A stretch of DNA of 64,000 bases, taken from the NCBI RefSeq assembly GCF_000147815.2, contig NC_015957.1, positions 9,982,001-10,046,000 of the forward strand. The letters run 5' to 3'. A program made the position numbers and the translations under genes. This DNA is from Streptomyces violaceusniger Tu 4113 (GTDB lineage: Bacteria; Actinomycetota; Actinomycetes; Streptomycetales; Streptomycetaceae). Below are positions 25,740 through 34,544 of the stretch, one piece after another (within the stretch, counting starts at the first letter, position 1; every line of letters begins with the position of its first letter). Under the pieces are notes generated by a model. That model did not search any database and was not told the origin of the DNA. It saw only the letters and a program-made list of their open reading frames with translations.

Positions 25740-26735
25740 ATGAAGCTACGCCGCGCCCTGGCGGCTGCCGCAGCGACGGCCGCCATAGCCCCTGCCGCGC
25801 TCCTGGCGGCCCCCGCCGCCTTCGCGGAGACGCCGAGCGAGAGCCCGTCGCCGTCCGCCTCCGAGACGGTCACGCCGTCTCCGCAGGACCCGTCGCCGTC
25901 GGAGACCACTCCGACCGCCGATCCCACGCCGACCACCCCGGCGCCGTCCACCAGCGCCACGCAGGCTCCGACCCCCGCCGACCCCTCCGGCACCCCCACC
26001 GAGACCGCCACGCCGACCACCGGGCCGACCGCGGAGCCGGGTGACGAGTGTGCGGACGACGGGGACTACAACGAGGACCCGGAGCTCAGCACGACCCTGG
26101 TCGGCCTGCCGTCGAAGGTCGTGGCGGGCAGCGGCTTCCACGGCTTCACGTTCCAGGTGAAGAACGAGTCGGACCGCAGCTACCAGCGGATCGACTTCGG
26201 GCTCTTCGCGGGCACGGTGCACGAGTCCGCCCCGGACGGGACGGGCAAGTACCTGACCCTGCAGTACAAGGACCCCGAGACCGGCGCCTGGAAGGCGATC
26301 TCCACCGACGAGAACGACGCGGGCTCCGGCTACATCGGCTACACCGATGTGCGCCCGCACGAGACCCTTACGGTCGCCCTCCGGCTGAGCGTCGCCAAGA
26401 GCGCGCCCGAGGGCTTCGGCTACGCCATCAGCGTCGGCGTGTACGCGGACGACGAGGGCAACTGCGTCTACTCGACCGGTGAGTACTACGAGTTCGACGT
26501 GCTGAAGGCGGGTTCGGAGCCGGGCAAGGTGCCGCCGGCCGACCCGAAGCCGCAGGGCGGCAAGAAGCCGCTGCCGCACAAGCCGGAAGGCAACACGGAG
26601 ATCAGCCCGCAGGGCAGCCTGGCCGAAACGGGTTCCTCCTCGGCGCTGCCGATGATCGCCCTGATCGGCGGTGTGGCGATGGCCGCGGGCGGAGGCGCGG
26701 TCTTCGTGGTCCGCCGCCGTCGCGCCACCGTCTGA
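25740..26735 (+). CDS. LAETG-motif sortase-anchored surface protein
   Basis: The 331-residue protein has a signal peptide (MKLRRALAAAAATAAIAPAA, cleavage near AFAETP). A Ser/Thr/Pro-rich stalk of about 70 residues follows (TPTADPTPTTPAPSTSAT), then a ~150-residue beta-rich domain starting near TLVGLPSKVVAGSGFHGFTF that looks like an Ig-like extracellular module. The C-terminal sorting signal is complete: LAETG, hydrophobic helix LPMIALIGGVAMAAGGGAVFVV, and RRRRATV tail. LAxTG is the motif of streptomycete class E sortases, which would link it to peptidoglycan; no sortase gene is in this window. GAAGAGG lies about six bases before ATG 25740. Confidence 0.85.
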   Translation: MKLRRALAAAAATAAIAPAALLAAPAAFAETPSESPSPSASETVTPSPQDPSPSETTPTADPTPTTPAPSTSATQAPTPADPSGTPTETATPTTGPTAEPGDECADDGDYNEDPELSTTLVGLPSKVVAGSGFHGFTFQVKNESDRSYQRIDFGLFAGTVHESAPDGTGKYLTLQYKDPETGAWKAISTDENDAGSGYIGYTDVRPHETLTVALRLSVAKSAPEGFGYAISVGVYADDEGNCVYSTGEYYEFDVLKAGSEPGKVPPADPKPQGGKKPLPHKPEGNTEISPQGSLAETGSSSALPMIALIGGVAMAAGGGAVFVVRRRRATV

Positions 26736-26774
26736 CGCTCCTGAGTCCGGCACGGTCCTGGGGCCGATGGCTTT

Positions 26775-26815
26775 AGGGGGCGGGGCGGGCTGGTCACCGG
26801 CCCGCCCCGCCCCCT
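26775..26815. terminator. Bidirectional terminator hairpin
   Basis: Agggggcggggcgggc (26775-26790) pairs with gcccgccccgccccct (26800-26815) over 16 bases around a nine-base loop. It separates the converging LAETG gene and the GMC oxidoreductase gene. Confidence 0.8.
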
Positions 26816-26819
26816 CCGC

Positions 26820-28730
26820 TCAGGCCGGGGGGCTGCTCGGCGGGACCTTCGGCACCGGCAGCAGGGGAAGCCTCAGGGCGCCGAAGGCGTCCGCCGGTAC
26901 GGCGGGGGTGCCCGGCGGGACGGGCTGGAGGCGTTCGTACGGCGCCTCCGGAGACGGGCGGGGGTCGGGCTCGCCCTTGTTGGGCCACAGGGACATCGCC
27001 CGCTCGGCCTGGGCCGTGATGGTCAGGGACGGATTGACGCCCAGGTTGGCCGAGACGGCGGCGCCGTCGACCACATGGATGCCCGGATGGCCGTAGAGCC
27101 GGTGGTACGGGTCGATGACGCCCTCCTCCGGGGACGCCCCGATCGGGCAGCCGCCGAGGAAGTGGGCGGTCAGCGGAGTGCCCATGAGCTCGCCGACGTT
27201 GCTGCCCGCGAAGCCGTTGATCGAGTCGGCGATATGGCGGGCGGCCTCGGCGCCTTCGGGGATGTGGTCGGGGTTGGGCTCGCCGTGGCCCTGGCGGGCG
27301 GTGAGCAGCCCCTTCCCGGGCCCCTTCGGTTTGCGGTAGGTGGTCAGCGAGTTGTCGTGCGTCTGCATGACCAGGCCGATGATGGTCCGCTCGGACCAGC
27401 GGCGGTTGGACAGTGAGCGCACGGCCAGGCTGGGATGCCGGAGGTTGGCGCCCAGGAAGCGCAGCCAGCGCGGCAGTCGGCCACCGTGCGGGATCTGCAG
27501 GATGGAGAGCATCCCCATCGCGTTGGAGCCCTTGCCGTAGCGGACCGGCTCGATATGGGTGTTCTCGTCGGGGTGGACGGACGAGGTGATCGCGACACCC
27601 CGGGTGAAGTCCGCCCGCTCCGCCCCGCCCCGGGCCCGGCGGTAGCGGCGGTCGGTGGTCTGCGCGCCCACCAGGGCCTCGGAGTTGGTGCGGGTGAGGA
27701 TGCCGAGCCGCTCCGAGAGGCGCGGCAGCAGCCCCTTGTCCCGCATCGTGTGCAGCAGCGTCTGGGTGCCGTACGTACCGGCGGCGAGGACGACGTACCG
27801 GGAGCGCAGCGCCTTCGGCATGCCCTTACGGCGGTTGTCGGTCGGGACGGTGGTGACCGTATAGCCGCCGTGCGGATCGTCGCACAGGGCGACGACGGTC
27901 GTCATCGGGTGGACGTCGGCACCGGCCCGTTCGGCGAGGTGGAGATAGTTCTCGTTGAGGGTGTTCTTGGCGCCGTGGCGGCAGCCGGTCATGCACTCAC
28001 CGCACTCCGTGCACGCCTTACGGGTGGGTCCGGAGCCGCCGAAGTACGGGTCGGGCACGGCCTGCCCCGGCTCGGCCCTCGTGGCGCCGTCGGCGTCGTG
28101 GCCGTCCCCGAAGAAGACCCCCACGGGCGCCATATGGAAGGTGTCCCCCACGCCCATCTTCTCGGCGGCCGCCTTGAGGTGGACGTCGGAGGGGGTGAGG
28201 GTGTGGTTGAGGCGCGCCCCGAGCATCCGCCGCGCCTGGTCGTAGTAAGGGCGCAATTCCTCCTGCCAGTCGGTGATGTGCCCCCACTGGCGGTCCCGGA
28301 AGAACGGCTCGGGCGGTACGTAGAGCGTGTTGGCGTAGTTGAGCGAGCCGCCCCCGACCCCGGCGCCCGCCAGCACCATGACCTTGCCGAGGACATGGAT
28401 GCGCTGGATGCCGAAGCAGCCGAGGGCCGGGGCCCAGAGGTAGTTGCGGAGGTCCCAGGAGCTTCTGGGCAGGGTTTCGGGGGTGAAGCGGCGGCCCGCC
28501 TCCAGGACGCCGACCCGATAGCCCTTCTCGGTCAGGCGCAGGGCCGATACCGACCCGCCGAACCCCGAGCCGATCACGATCACGTCGTAGTCGAACTCGC
28601 CGTCGTCGCTGTCATCGTCACCGCCGCGTTCACCGCGGTCATCGAGCGCGCCGACGGCGTCAACGGCGTCGAAGTCCTCGTCGTGCCCGGGCTCTCGCTG
28701 CCGGTTTTGGGCAGACTTCTCCCCTGCCAC
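26820..28730 (-). CDS. GMC family FAD oxidoreductase (cholesterol-oxidase-like, ChoD type)
   Basis: The 636-residue flavoprotein has an acidic N-terminus, then the FAD-binding Rossmann motif VIVIGSGFGGSVSALRL. GAGVGGGSLNYANTLY is the second GMC signature. FLGGCPIGASPEEGVID and HVVDGAAVSANLGVNPSLT form the C-terminal flavin region. A cysteine cluster, CTECGECMTGC, lies near residues 240-251 and matches a C-x2-C-x2-C-x3-C pattern. The subfamily is often labelled cholesterol oxidase, but its substrate is unproven. I chose GTG 28730, with GGAGG five bases upstream, over the ATG four codons earlier. It follows the aldehyde dehydrogenase gene by 25 bases, so the two form an operon. Confidence 0.85.
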   Translation of the reverse strand: MAGEKSAQNRQREPGHDEDFDAVDAVGALDDRGERGGDDDSDDGEFDYDVIVIGSGFGGSVSALRLTEKGYRVGVLEAGRRFTPETLPRSSWDLRNYLWAPALGCFGIQRIHVLGKVMVLAGAGVGGGSLNYANTLYVPPEPFFRDRQWGHITDWQEELRPYYDQARRMLGARLNHTLTPSDVHLKAAAEKMGVGDTFHMAPVGVFFGDGHDADGATRAEPGQAVPDPYFGGSGPTRKACTECGECMTGCRHGAKNTLNENYLHLAERAGADVHPMTTVVALCDDPHGGYTVTTVPTDNRRKGMPKALRSRYVVLAAGTYGTQTLLHTMRDKGLLPRLSERLGILTRTNSEALVGAQTTDRRYRRARGGAERADFTRGVAITSSVHPDENTHIEPVRYGKGSNAMGMLSILQIPHGGRLPRWLRFLGANLRHPSLAVRSLSNRRWSERTIIGLVMQTHDNSLTTYRKPKGPGKGLLTARQGHGEPNPDHIPEGAEAARHIADSINGFAGSNVGELMGTPLTAHFLGGCPIGASPEEGVIDPYHRLYGHPGIHVVDGAAVSANLGVNPSLTITAQAERAMSLWPNKGEPDPRPSPEAPYERLQPVPPGTPAVPADAFGALRLPLLPVPKVPPSSPPA

Positions 28731-28755
28731 TGGTACCTCCATTGAAATGTGCTGG

Positions 28756-30366
28756 TCAGCGCAGGCGCAGTGCCTTGAGCGCGCGCAGGCTGCGGGTCAT
28801 GAAGTCCGCGTATTTCTCGTCCGTCATCCCGAAGGCCGGGCCGAGCGGCATCAGCCGCTGCCGGGCGACGGTCTGCGGCTCGGTGAACCGGAGGATGCCC
28901 TCGGAGCCGTGGCGGCGGCCGAGTCCGGAGTCGCCCATGCCGCCCATCGGGGAGGCGACGCTGCCGAAGGCGGCGGCGTAGCTCTCGTTGAGGTTGACCG
29001 TGCCCGCGCGCAGCCGGGTGGCGACCGCGCGTCCGCGCCGGGCGTCCTTGGTCCAGACGCTGGCGTTCAGGCCGTAGGCGGTGGCGTTGGCGCGCTCGAT
29101 CGCCTCGCCCTCGTCGCGGAAGCGGTAGACGGAGACGACCGGGCCGAAGGTCTCCTCGGCGCAGACGGCCATCGGGGACTCCACGCCGTCCAGGATGGTC
29201 GGCTCGTAGAAGTACGGGCCGATGTCGGGGCGGGCGCGGCCACCGGCGAGCACCGTGGCGCCCTTGGAGACGGCCTCGTCCACATGGCGGGTGACGGTCT
29301 CCAGTTGGCGCTCCGAGACGAGCGAGCCCATCTCCGCCCCGTACGCGAGGGCGGTGCCGAGCCGCATGGCCTTCGTACGGGCCACGAAGCGCTCCAGGAA
29401 GGCGTCCGCGATCGACTCGTGGACGTACAGCCGCTCCATGGAGATGCAGAGCTGCCCGGCGGAGGCGAAGCTGCCGCGCACCGCGCCGTCGACCGCGCGG
29501 GCGAGGTCGGCGTCGCGCAGCACCAGCATGGCGTTCTTACCGCCGAGTTCGAGGGAGCAGCCCACCAGGCGGGCGGCGGCGGCCTGGGCCACCTCGCGGC
29601 CGGTGCGGGTGGAGCCGGTGAACGCGACGTAGTCGGCGTGCTCGACCACGGCGGGGCCGACCACCGGGCCGTCCCCGATCACGATCTGCCACACCCCGGC
29701 CGGCAGTCCGGCCTCCACCATCAGCTCGCGCGCCCACAGGGCGGACAGCGCGGTCTCGGTGTCGGGCTTCATCACCACGGCGTTGCCCGCCACGAAGGCG
29801 GGTATCGCATCGCCCACGGAGAGCTGGAGGGGGTAGTTCCAGGGGGCTATGAGGCCGACGACGCCGCGCGGGTGGCGCAGTTCGGTGACCTTGGTGAGGG
29901 TGGGCACCGCGCCCAGATGGCCCTTGGGGCGCAGATAGGCGGGCGCCTTACGGCCGTAATGGCGGGCCACGATGGTGACGCCCTGGACCTCCTCCTGGGC
30001 GTGCAGCCGGGTCTTGCCGGTCTCCAGTTGGATCAGGTCCAGGATCTCCGGCTGGCGGCGCAGCAGCAGATCGTGGAAGCGCAGGAGGACGGCGGCGCGC
30101 CGGCGGACCGGGGTCGCGGCCCAGGCCCGCTGGGCGGCACGGGCGTTCTCATACGCGGTGGCGACGTCCTCGGGGGTGGACTCGGGCAGGGCGGAGGCGA
30201 GGACGTCCCCCGTAAACGGGGTGTGGCTGACGGTGGTGCCGCTGCCGGCGACGCCCCGGGTGAGCCGGGTGATCAGCTCGGGAGTGACGACGTCGGCGGC
30301 GGTGCGGGTGCCTTCGGGGGCGACCGGGTTTCCGGTGCCGCCCTGCGTTATGTGCGAGTCCGTCAT
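28756..30366 (-). CDS. Succinate-semialdehyde dehydrogenase (NADP+) type aldehyde dehydrogenase
   Basis: The 536-residue aldehyde dehydrogenase oxidises an aldehyde to an acid; similar streptomycete proteins are annotated as succinate-semialdehyde dehydrogenase. Visible landmarks are APWNYPLQL, FTGSTRTGREV in the cofactor fold, the general-base Glu in LELGGKNAMLV and the nucleophilic Cys in GQLCISMERL. ATG 30366 has no Shine-Dalgarno, but TACTCT lies seven bases upstream (30374-30379 on the complementary strand), which fits a leaderless transcript. It is first in the operon with the GMC oxidoreductase. Confidence 0.85.
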   Translation of the reverse strand: MTDSHITQGGTGNPVAPEGTRTAADVVTPELITRLTRGVAGSGTTVSHTPFTGDVLASALPESTPEDVATAYENARAAQRAWAATPVRRRAAVLLRFHDLLLRRQPEILDLIQLETGKTRLHAQEEVQGVTIVARHYGRKAPAYLRPKGHLGAVPTLTKVTELRHPRGVVGLIAPWNYPLQLSVGDAIPAFVAGNAVVMKPDTETALSALWARELMVEAGLPAGVWQIVIGDGPVVGPAVVEHADYVAFTGSTRTGREVAQAAAARLVGCSLELGGKNAMLVLRDADLARAVDGAVRGSFASAGQLCISMERLYVHESIADAFLERFVARTKAMRLGTALAYGAEMGSLVSERQLETVTRHVDEAVSKGATVLAGGRARPDIGPYFYEPTILDGVESPMAVCAEETFGPVVSVYRFRDEGEAIERANATAYGLNASVWTKDARRGRAVATRLRAGTVNLNESYAAAFGSVASPMGGMGDSGLGRRHGSEGILRFTEPQTVARQRLMPLGPAFGMTDEKYADFMTRSLRALKALRLR

Positions 30367-30455
30367 GGGGGCGAGAGTAGGCCCGCCCGGCGGCTTTGGG
30401 TACCCGGCGGTAACAACTTTCGTCCGGCGGCCCCCGGCGGACCCGCCCAACTCCC

Positions 30456-32279
30456 TCAGAGCTTGTCGATCTTCAGATTCCGCACGATCCGCTCGTACAG
30501 CTTCTCGCCCTCCTCATGGGCGTCGCCGTCGGCGGGTATGGATACCGTCAGATCCCACGCGACCTTGGCCTTGTTGACGTAGAGATGATCGCGCTTCTGG
30601 TACCGGATGGGGTTCTTGTTGCTGCTGGTGCCATACGGCAGATAGGAGGTGGTGACGTCCCGCGCCTCCTTCCCCTGCTGCTCGGTCTTGGCCGTCTCGC
30701 TCGTGGCGTCCTCGACCGTCGACCCGCCGCCGTCCTTGTAGAACGCGACGATCTGGTGCGCCGCCGCGTCGAGGCTCGCGGGGTCGCTCTCGCCGTCGGG
30801 TGTGGAACGCCTCAGGGACACGGTGAAGACACCGCTGGGGTCGTAGTAGGCGACCAGCGGGTTGTCCGAGTCGCTGTCGTCCTGGACCCGCCGGTACTCG
30901 CCGGGCACGGCCAGGGACGCGCCCACGACATCGCGCTCCTCCCGGACCGTCCAGCCCGCCGGCAGCCCCTCACTGGAGAACGGCTTCATGACCACCAGCA
31001 CCACGGCGGCCGCCACCACCAGCGCCAGACCGCCCAATCCGAGCTGCGCCTTACGGTTCTTGTGCAGGATCGGCGGGACGAAGCGGCTGCCGGCGGACTG
31101 CCCGCCGCCCGGTGCGAATCCGGCCGTCGCGAGCATGGTGGGCACCGACTGCGGCTCCCGCGCCGCCGCCTCCAGGGCCTGCCGCACCTCGGGCGCCGCC
31201 GGGCGCATCGCCGGGTCCTTGCGCAGCAGTTGCATGATCAGCGTGGTGAGCGGCCCGGTGGCCCGCGCGGGGACCTGCGGTTCGGAGCCGAGCACGGCCT
31301 GGAGGGTCGCGGGGGCGTGGGAGCGGCGGAACGGGGACATGCCCTCGACCGCCGCGTACAGCACGACGCCGAGCGACCACAGGTCCGACTCCGGCCCCGG
31401 CCGCCGGCCCAGCACCCGCTCGGGCGCGATGAACTCGGGCGAGCCGACGAAGCCCCCCGTCTCGGTGAGCCGCTGCTCGCCCTCGATCTGCGCGATGCCG
31501 AAGTCGGTGAGCACCACCCGCTCGCTCCGGCCGAGCAGCACATTGTCCGGCTTCACATCGCGGTGCAGCACGCCCGCCTCATGGGCCGCCGCCAGCGCGC
31601 CGAGCACGGCGAGGCCGATCCGGGCCGCCTCGCGCGGATCCAGCGTGCCCTCCATCAGCCGGTCGCCCAGCGACTGGCCACGCACCAGCTCCATCACGAT
31701 CCAGGGGCGGCCGTCCTCGACCACCACGTCATGGACGGTGACGACGGAGGGGTGGTCGATCCGGGCCGCGGCGCGCGCCTCGCGCTCCATCCGCTGGTAG
31801 ACGGTCTGCCGCTCGCGCTCGGGGAGATCGTCGGGGACGCGCGGCTCCTTGACCGCGACATCGCGGTCCACGATCTGGTCATGGGCCCGCCAGACGGTGC
31901 CCATACCGCCGTGGCCGAGGCGGGAGACGAGCTGATAGCGACCGCCGATGAGCCGCCCGCTGCTCGAGTCCTGGGCCCCGGGGGAAGGTTGCTGTCCGGA
32001 GGGCCGTTCCACTGCGTGCGGCTCTCCGGCGGGCGGCTGGGAGCCGCTGCGCGGATCGGCGAACCGCGTCGGCTCGTACGCGCCGCGCGACGACCCCGCC
32101 GCCCCGGCCGACTGGCCCGACTGCTGGGCCTCCTCGGGCGCTTCGGGTATCTCGGGTGCCGCGGGTGCCGCGGGTGGCTCTGGCGGCGGCTGGGGCGCCG
32201 GCACCGGCGCGGCCGGTGCGTGCGGCGGCCGCAGGCTGTAGCTGGTGGGCTCGTTCGCCCGTCCCCCGTCGTTCGTCAT
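30456..32279 (-). CDS. Transmembrane Ser/Thr protein kinase
   Basis: The 607-residue protein starts with ~110 Pro/Ala-rich residues, then a Hanks-type kinase domain: GHGGMGTVWRAHD loop, VAVKEP lysine, HRDVKPDNVLL catalytic loop, DFGIAQ, and GSPEFIAPERV. One membrane helix (LGLGGLALVVAAAVVLVVM) leads to an extracytoplasmic domain of ~180 residues starting with LPAGWTVREERD. No PASTA repeats. The ATG at 32279 lacks a ribosome site; TAATGA seven bases before it suggests leaderless transcription. It lies next to another kinase on the same strand. Confidence 0.9.
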   Translation of the reverse strand: MTNDGGRANEPTSYSLRPPHAPAAPVPAPQPPPEPPAAPAAPEIPEAPEEAQQSGQSAGAAGSSRGAYEPTRFADPRSGSQPPAGEPHAVERPSGQQPSPGAQDSSSGRLIGGRYQLVSRLGHGGMGTVWRAHDQIVDRDVAVKEPRVPDDLPERERQTVYQRMEREARAAARIDHPSVVTVHDVVVEDGRPWIVMELVRGQSLGDRLMEGTLDPREAARIGLAVLGALAAAHEAGVLHRDVKPDNVLLGRSERVVLTDFGIAQIEGEQRLTETGGFVGSPEFIAPERVLGRRPGPESDLWSLGVVLYAAVEGMSPFRRSHAPATLQAVLGSEPQVPARATGPLTTLIMQLLRKDPAMRPAAPEVRQALEAAAREPQSVPTMLATAGFAPGGGQSAGSRFVPPILHKNRKAQLGLGGLALVVAAAVVLVVMKPFSSEGLPAGWTVREERDVVGASLAVPGEYRRVQDDSDSDNPLVAYYDPSGVFTVSLRRSTPDGESDPASLDAAAHQIVAFYKDGGGSTVEDATSETAKTEQQGKEARDVTTSYLPYGTSSNKNPIRYQKRDHLYVNKAKVAWDLTVSIPADGDAHEEGEKLYERIVRNLKIDKL

Positions 32280-32366
32280 GCGCCCATCATTACCCAGGGT
32301 GCGGTACCGTCCGCCACCGCTGCGAGGCCGCCGTGGACGCTCGTGACAAAGCCGTTGCGACCTCGT

Positions 32367-34079
32367 TCAGTTCGCCGCGCCGGGGCGCGCGAACGTGGCG
32401 GCGGCGGTATCGAAATGCTGCTTGCCCACCGACTTCTCACCAACCGGGGCAGACAGCCACAGGTCGTACATTTTCCCGTTTTCGTTCCAGCTCACGTCGT
32501 ACGTCTGCCGTGAGCCGCCGTCGTCGGCCGAGCCGTTCCAGATGAACGCCCACAGGGCGGCGGGGCGGCTGTTGTGCTCCGTCTCGATGACCTGGCCACT
32601 GCGGTAACCCGGATAGTCCTGCGGGCCCTTGGCGTCCGCCTTACGGCTCAGCCCCAGCGGACCCTCGGCGCTCTGCTCCTGGACATGGATCCCGATCCGG
32701 AACTCCATACCGGGCGAGTTGTAGTAGACCCGGGGCGCCTTGTACTCGCGGGCGAACCCCTCGGGCACGGCGAGCGCGAAGCCGAGCGGGTCCTTGACCA
32801 GCTCATAGCCGTCGGGGATCCGGGCCTCCGGGCCCGCCGTGGAATCGGCGTCCTTCACGGGACGCTGCGGCGCCTTCTCAGGGGCGCTCGGGCTCCGCGA
32901 ACCCCCCTTGTCGGCGCTCTGGCTCGTACCCCCGCCCTTCGCCGTGCCACCGTCGCCGCCCCCGTCGTCCAGCAGCGCCACGACACCCGCGGCCACACCG
33001 GCGAGCGCGACGACCGCGGCGGCCGCCGTAAGGACGGTACGGCGGCGCGCGCCACGACCGGAACGGGGCCGGGCGGCCGGGGCGGACGCCGGGACGGAGG
33101 CGGAGGCAGAGGCGGGCGCGGCTGCCGGGGCGGGGGCAGGGACGGGAACGGGCACGGGAGCGGGTACGCATGCCGATGAGCCCCGGCCGTCGGGCCCGAT
33201 CGGCACGCTGGGCTGGGTCGGGGTGTACTCCAGGGGGATCTCCGGGGTGTCGCCCACCTCCTGGGCCATCCGCAGCATCCGCTCGACCTCGTCGCCGCTC
33301 AGCCGCTCCTCCGGATCCCGCCGCAACAGCCCCTCGATGACGGGCTTCAGCGGTCCGGCCGCCTCGGGCATGGGGATCTCGTCGAAGACGACCGCGTGCA
33401 ACACCGCGGCCAGGGACTCGCGATGGAACGGGGATTCCCCGCGCACCAGCGTGCAGAGCAGCACCCCGAGCGACCACAGGTCCGACTCCGGCCCGGTGCG
33501 GCGCCCCGACATCCGCTCCGGCGCGGTGTATTCGGGCGAGCCCACGAACGAGCCGGTCTCGGTGATCGTGGTGGACCCGGTGACCTGCGCGATCCCGAAG
33601 TCCGTCAGCACGACCCGCCCGGTGCCCGACTCCACCAGCACATTGGCGGGCTTGATGTCCCGGTGCAGCACCCCGCGTGCGTGCGCGGCCCGCAAGGCGT
33701 CCAGCAGCGCGGCCGCGATCCGCCCCGCCTCACGCGCCCCGACGGGGCCGTGCGTGCTGAGCCGGTCGGCGAGCGAGAGCCCGTCGACCAACTCCATGAC
33801 GATCCAGGCGCATTCGTCCTCCTCGATCACATCGTGGAGGACGATCACGTTCGGATGCTTGATCTGTGCGACGGTCCGGGCCTCGCGCAGGGTGCGCTCG
33901 CCGCGCAACTGCGAGTCGAAGGCCGTGAGCCCCTCGTCCACATGGAGTTCCTTGACCGCGACGTCACGGCCCAGAAGCTCGTCGACGGCCCGCCAGACCG
34001 TGCCCATTCCGCCGCGTCCGAGCCGCGTGGCCAACCGGTAGCGGTTGGCGATCAGGCGGCCTTCTCCCCCGGTACCCAT
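32367..34079 (-). CDS. Transmembrane Ser/Thr protein kinase
   Basis: The 570-residue protein has the kinase domain at the N-terminus (LGRGGMGTVWRAVDE, VAVKEL, HRDIKPANVLVE, DFGIAQVTG, GSPEYTAPERM). An Ala/Pro-rich linker, one membrane helix (TAAAAVVALAGVAAGVVALL) and an extracytoplasmic domain starting DGYELVKDPLGFALAVP follow. That domain resembles the one in the kinase at 17185, with the shared order GY, F-P and YPGYRSGQVIETE. I chose ATG 34079 because the kinase starts soon after it; the frame is open to 34118. Its gene is followed on the same strand by the kinase at 32279 after a gap of ~90 bases. Confidence 0.9.
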   Translation of the reverse strand: MGTGGEGRLIANRYRLATRLGRGGMGTVWRAVDELLGRDVAVKELHVDEGLTAFDSQLRGERTLREARTVAQIKHPNVIVLHDVIEEDECAWIVMELVDGLSLADRLSTHGPVGAREAGRIAAALLDALRAAHARGVLHRDIKPANVLVESGTGRVVLTDFGIAQVTGSTTITETGSFVGSPEYTAPERMSGRRTGPESDLWSLGVLLCTLVRGESPFHRESLAAVLHAVVFDEIPMPEAAGPLKPVIEGLLRRDPEERLSGDEVERMLRMAQEVGDTPEIPLEYTPTQPSVPIGPDGRGSSACVPAPVPVPVPAPAPAAAPASASASVPASAPAARPRSGRGARRRTVLTAAAAVVALAGVAAGVVALLDDGGGDGGTAKGGGTSQSADKGGSRSPSAPEKAPQRPVKDADSTAGPEARIPDGYELVKDPLGFALAVPEGFAREYKAPRVYYNSPGMEFRIGIHVQEQSAEGPLGLSRKADAKGPQDYPGYRSGQVIETEHNSRPAALWAFIWNGSADDGGSRQTYDVSWNENGKMYDLWLSAPVGEKSVGKQHFDTAAATFARPGAAN

Positions 34080-34544
34080 GGGCTCATCTTGCCTCACCCC
34101 GCCGAAGCCCTCGAACACCGGACCGCGGAGCCGCCCTTACGGGCGATTGAGCATGGGCGCGGCATAGGGAAACGTAGGTCCTGCCGATGTTAAAGGGGCG
34201 GACCGCGGCCGCCCCCATCGGGTAACTTCGCCCCCCGGCCCCCTGGGTCTTCCGGCCGGGGGTGCCTCCCAGCGTTAGCTGGGGGCGAGCCGAAGGGGCG
34301 CGCCGCTGTCGAAAGGGAGACGCGCACAGGGAGCGAGGGCTGCAATCGATTTGCGGCTCCGCCGCGTGAGCGACCGAGCACGGTCGACCGTCGACAGGGG
34401 GTACCTCCCAGCGGTAGCTGGGGGAGGCTTTTGCGCCCCGGAGGCGAACCGAGCCCCCCAAAAAAGGGGGCCGCCCCGCGGCGGGGGTCCACGGGGCGGC
34501 CAGTCAGGGGAGGCGCAACAGACGGAGCGCCGGGTGGGGCTTGG
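34080..34544. other. 465-bp intergenic region with a duplicated hairpin element
   Basis: There is no supported gene. The element gggggtRcctcccagcgKta followed by gctggggg occurs at 34258-34287 and again at 34397-34427. Each copy can fold into a hairpin (cctcccagc / gctgggggagg in the second). Such intergenic palindromes recur across streptomycete genomes. The 3' side of the region holds the terminator of the M64 peptidase gene. Confidence 0.6.
34469..34501 (-). terminator. Rho-independent terminator of the M64 peptidase gene
   Basis: Ggccgccccg (34469-34478) pairs with cggggcggcc (34492-34501). Read on the minus strand, the stem is followed by CCC and then TTTTTT, which is a rare classical intrinsic terminator in this genome. 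Confidence 0.8.
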
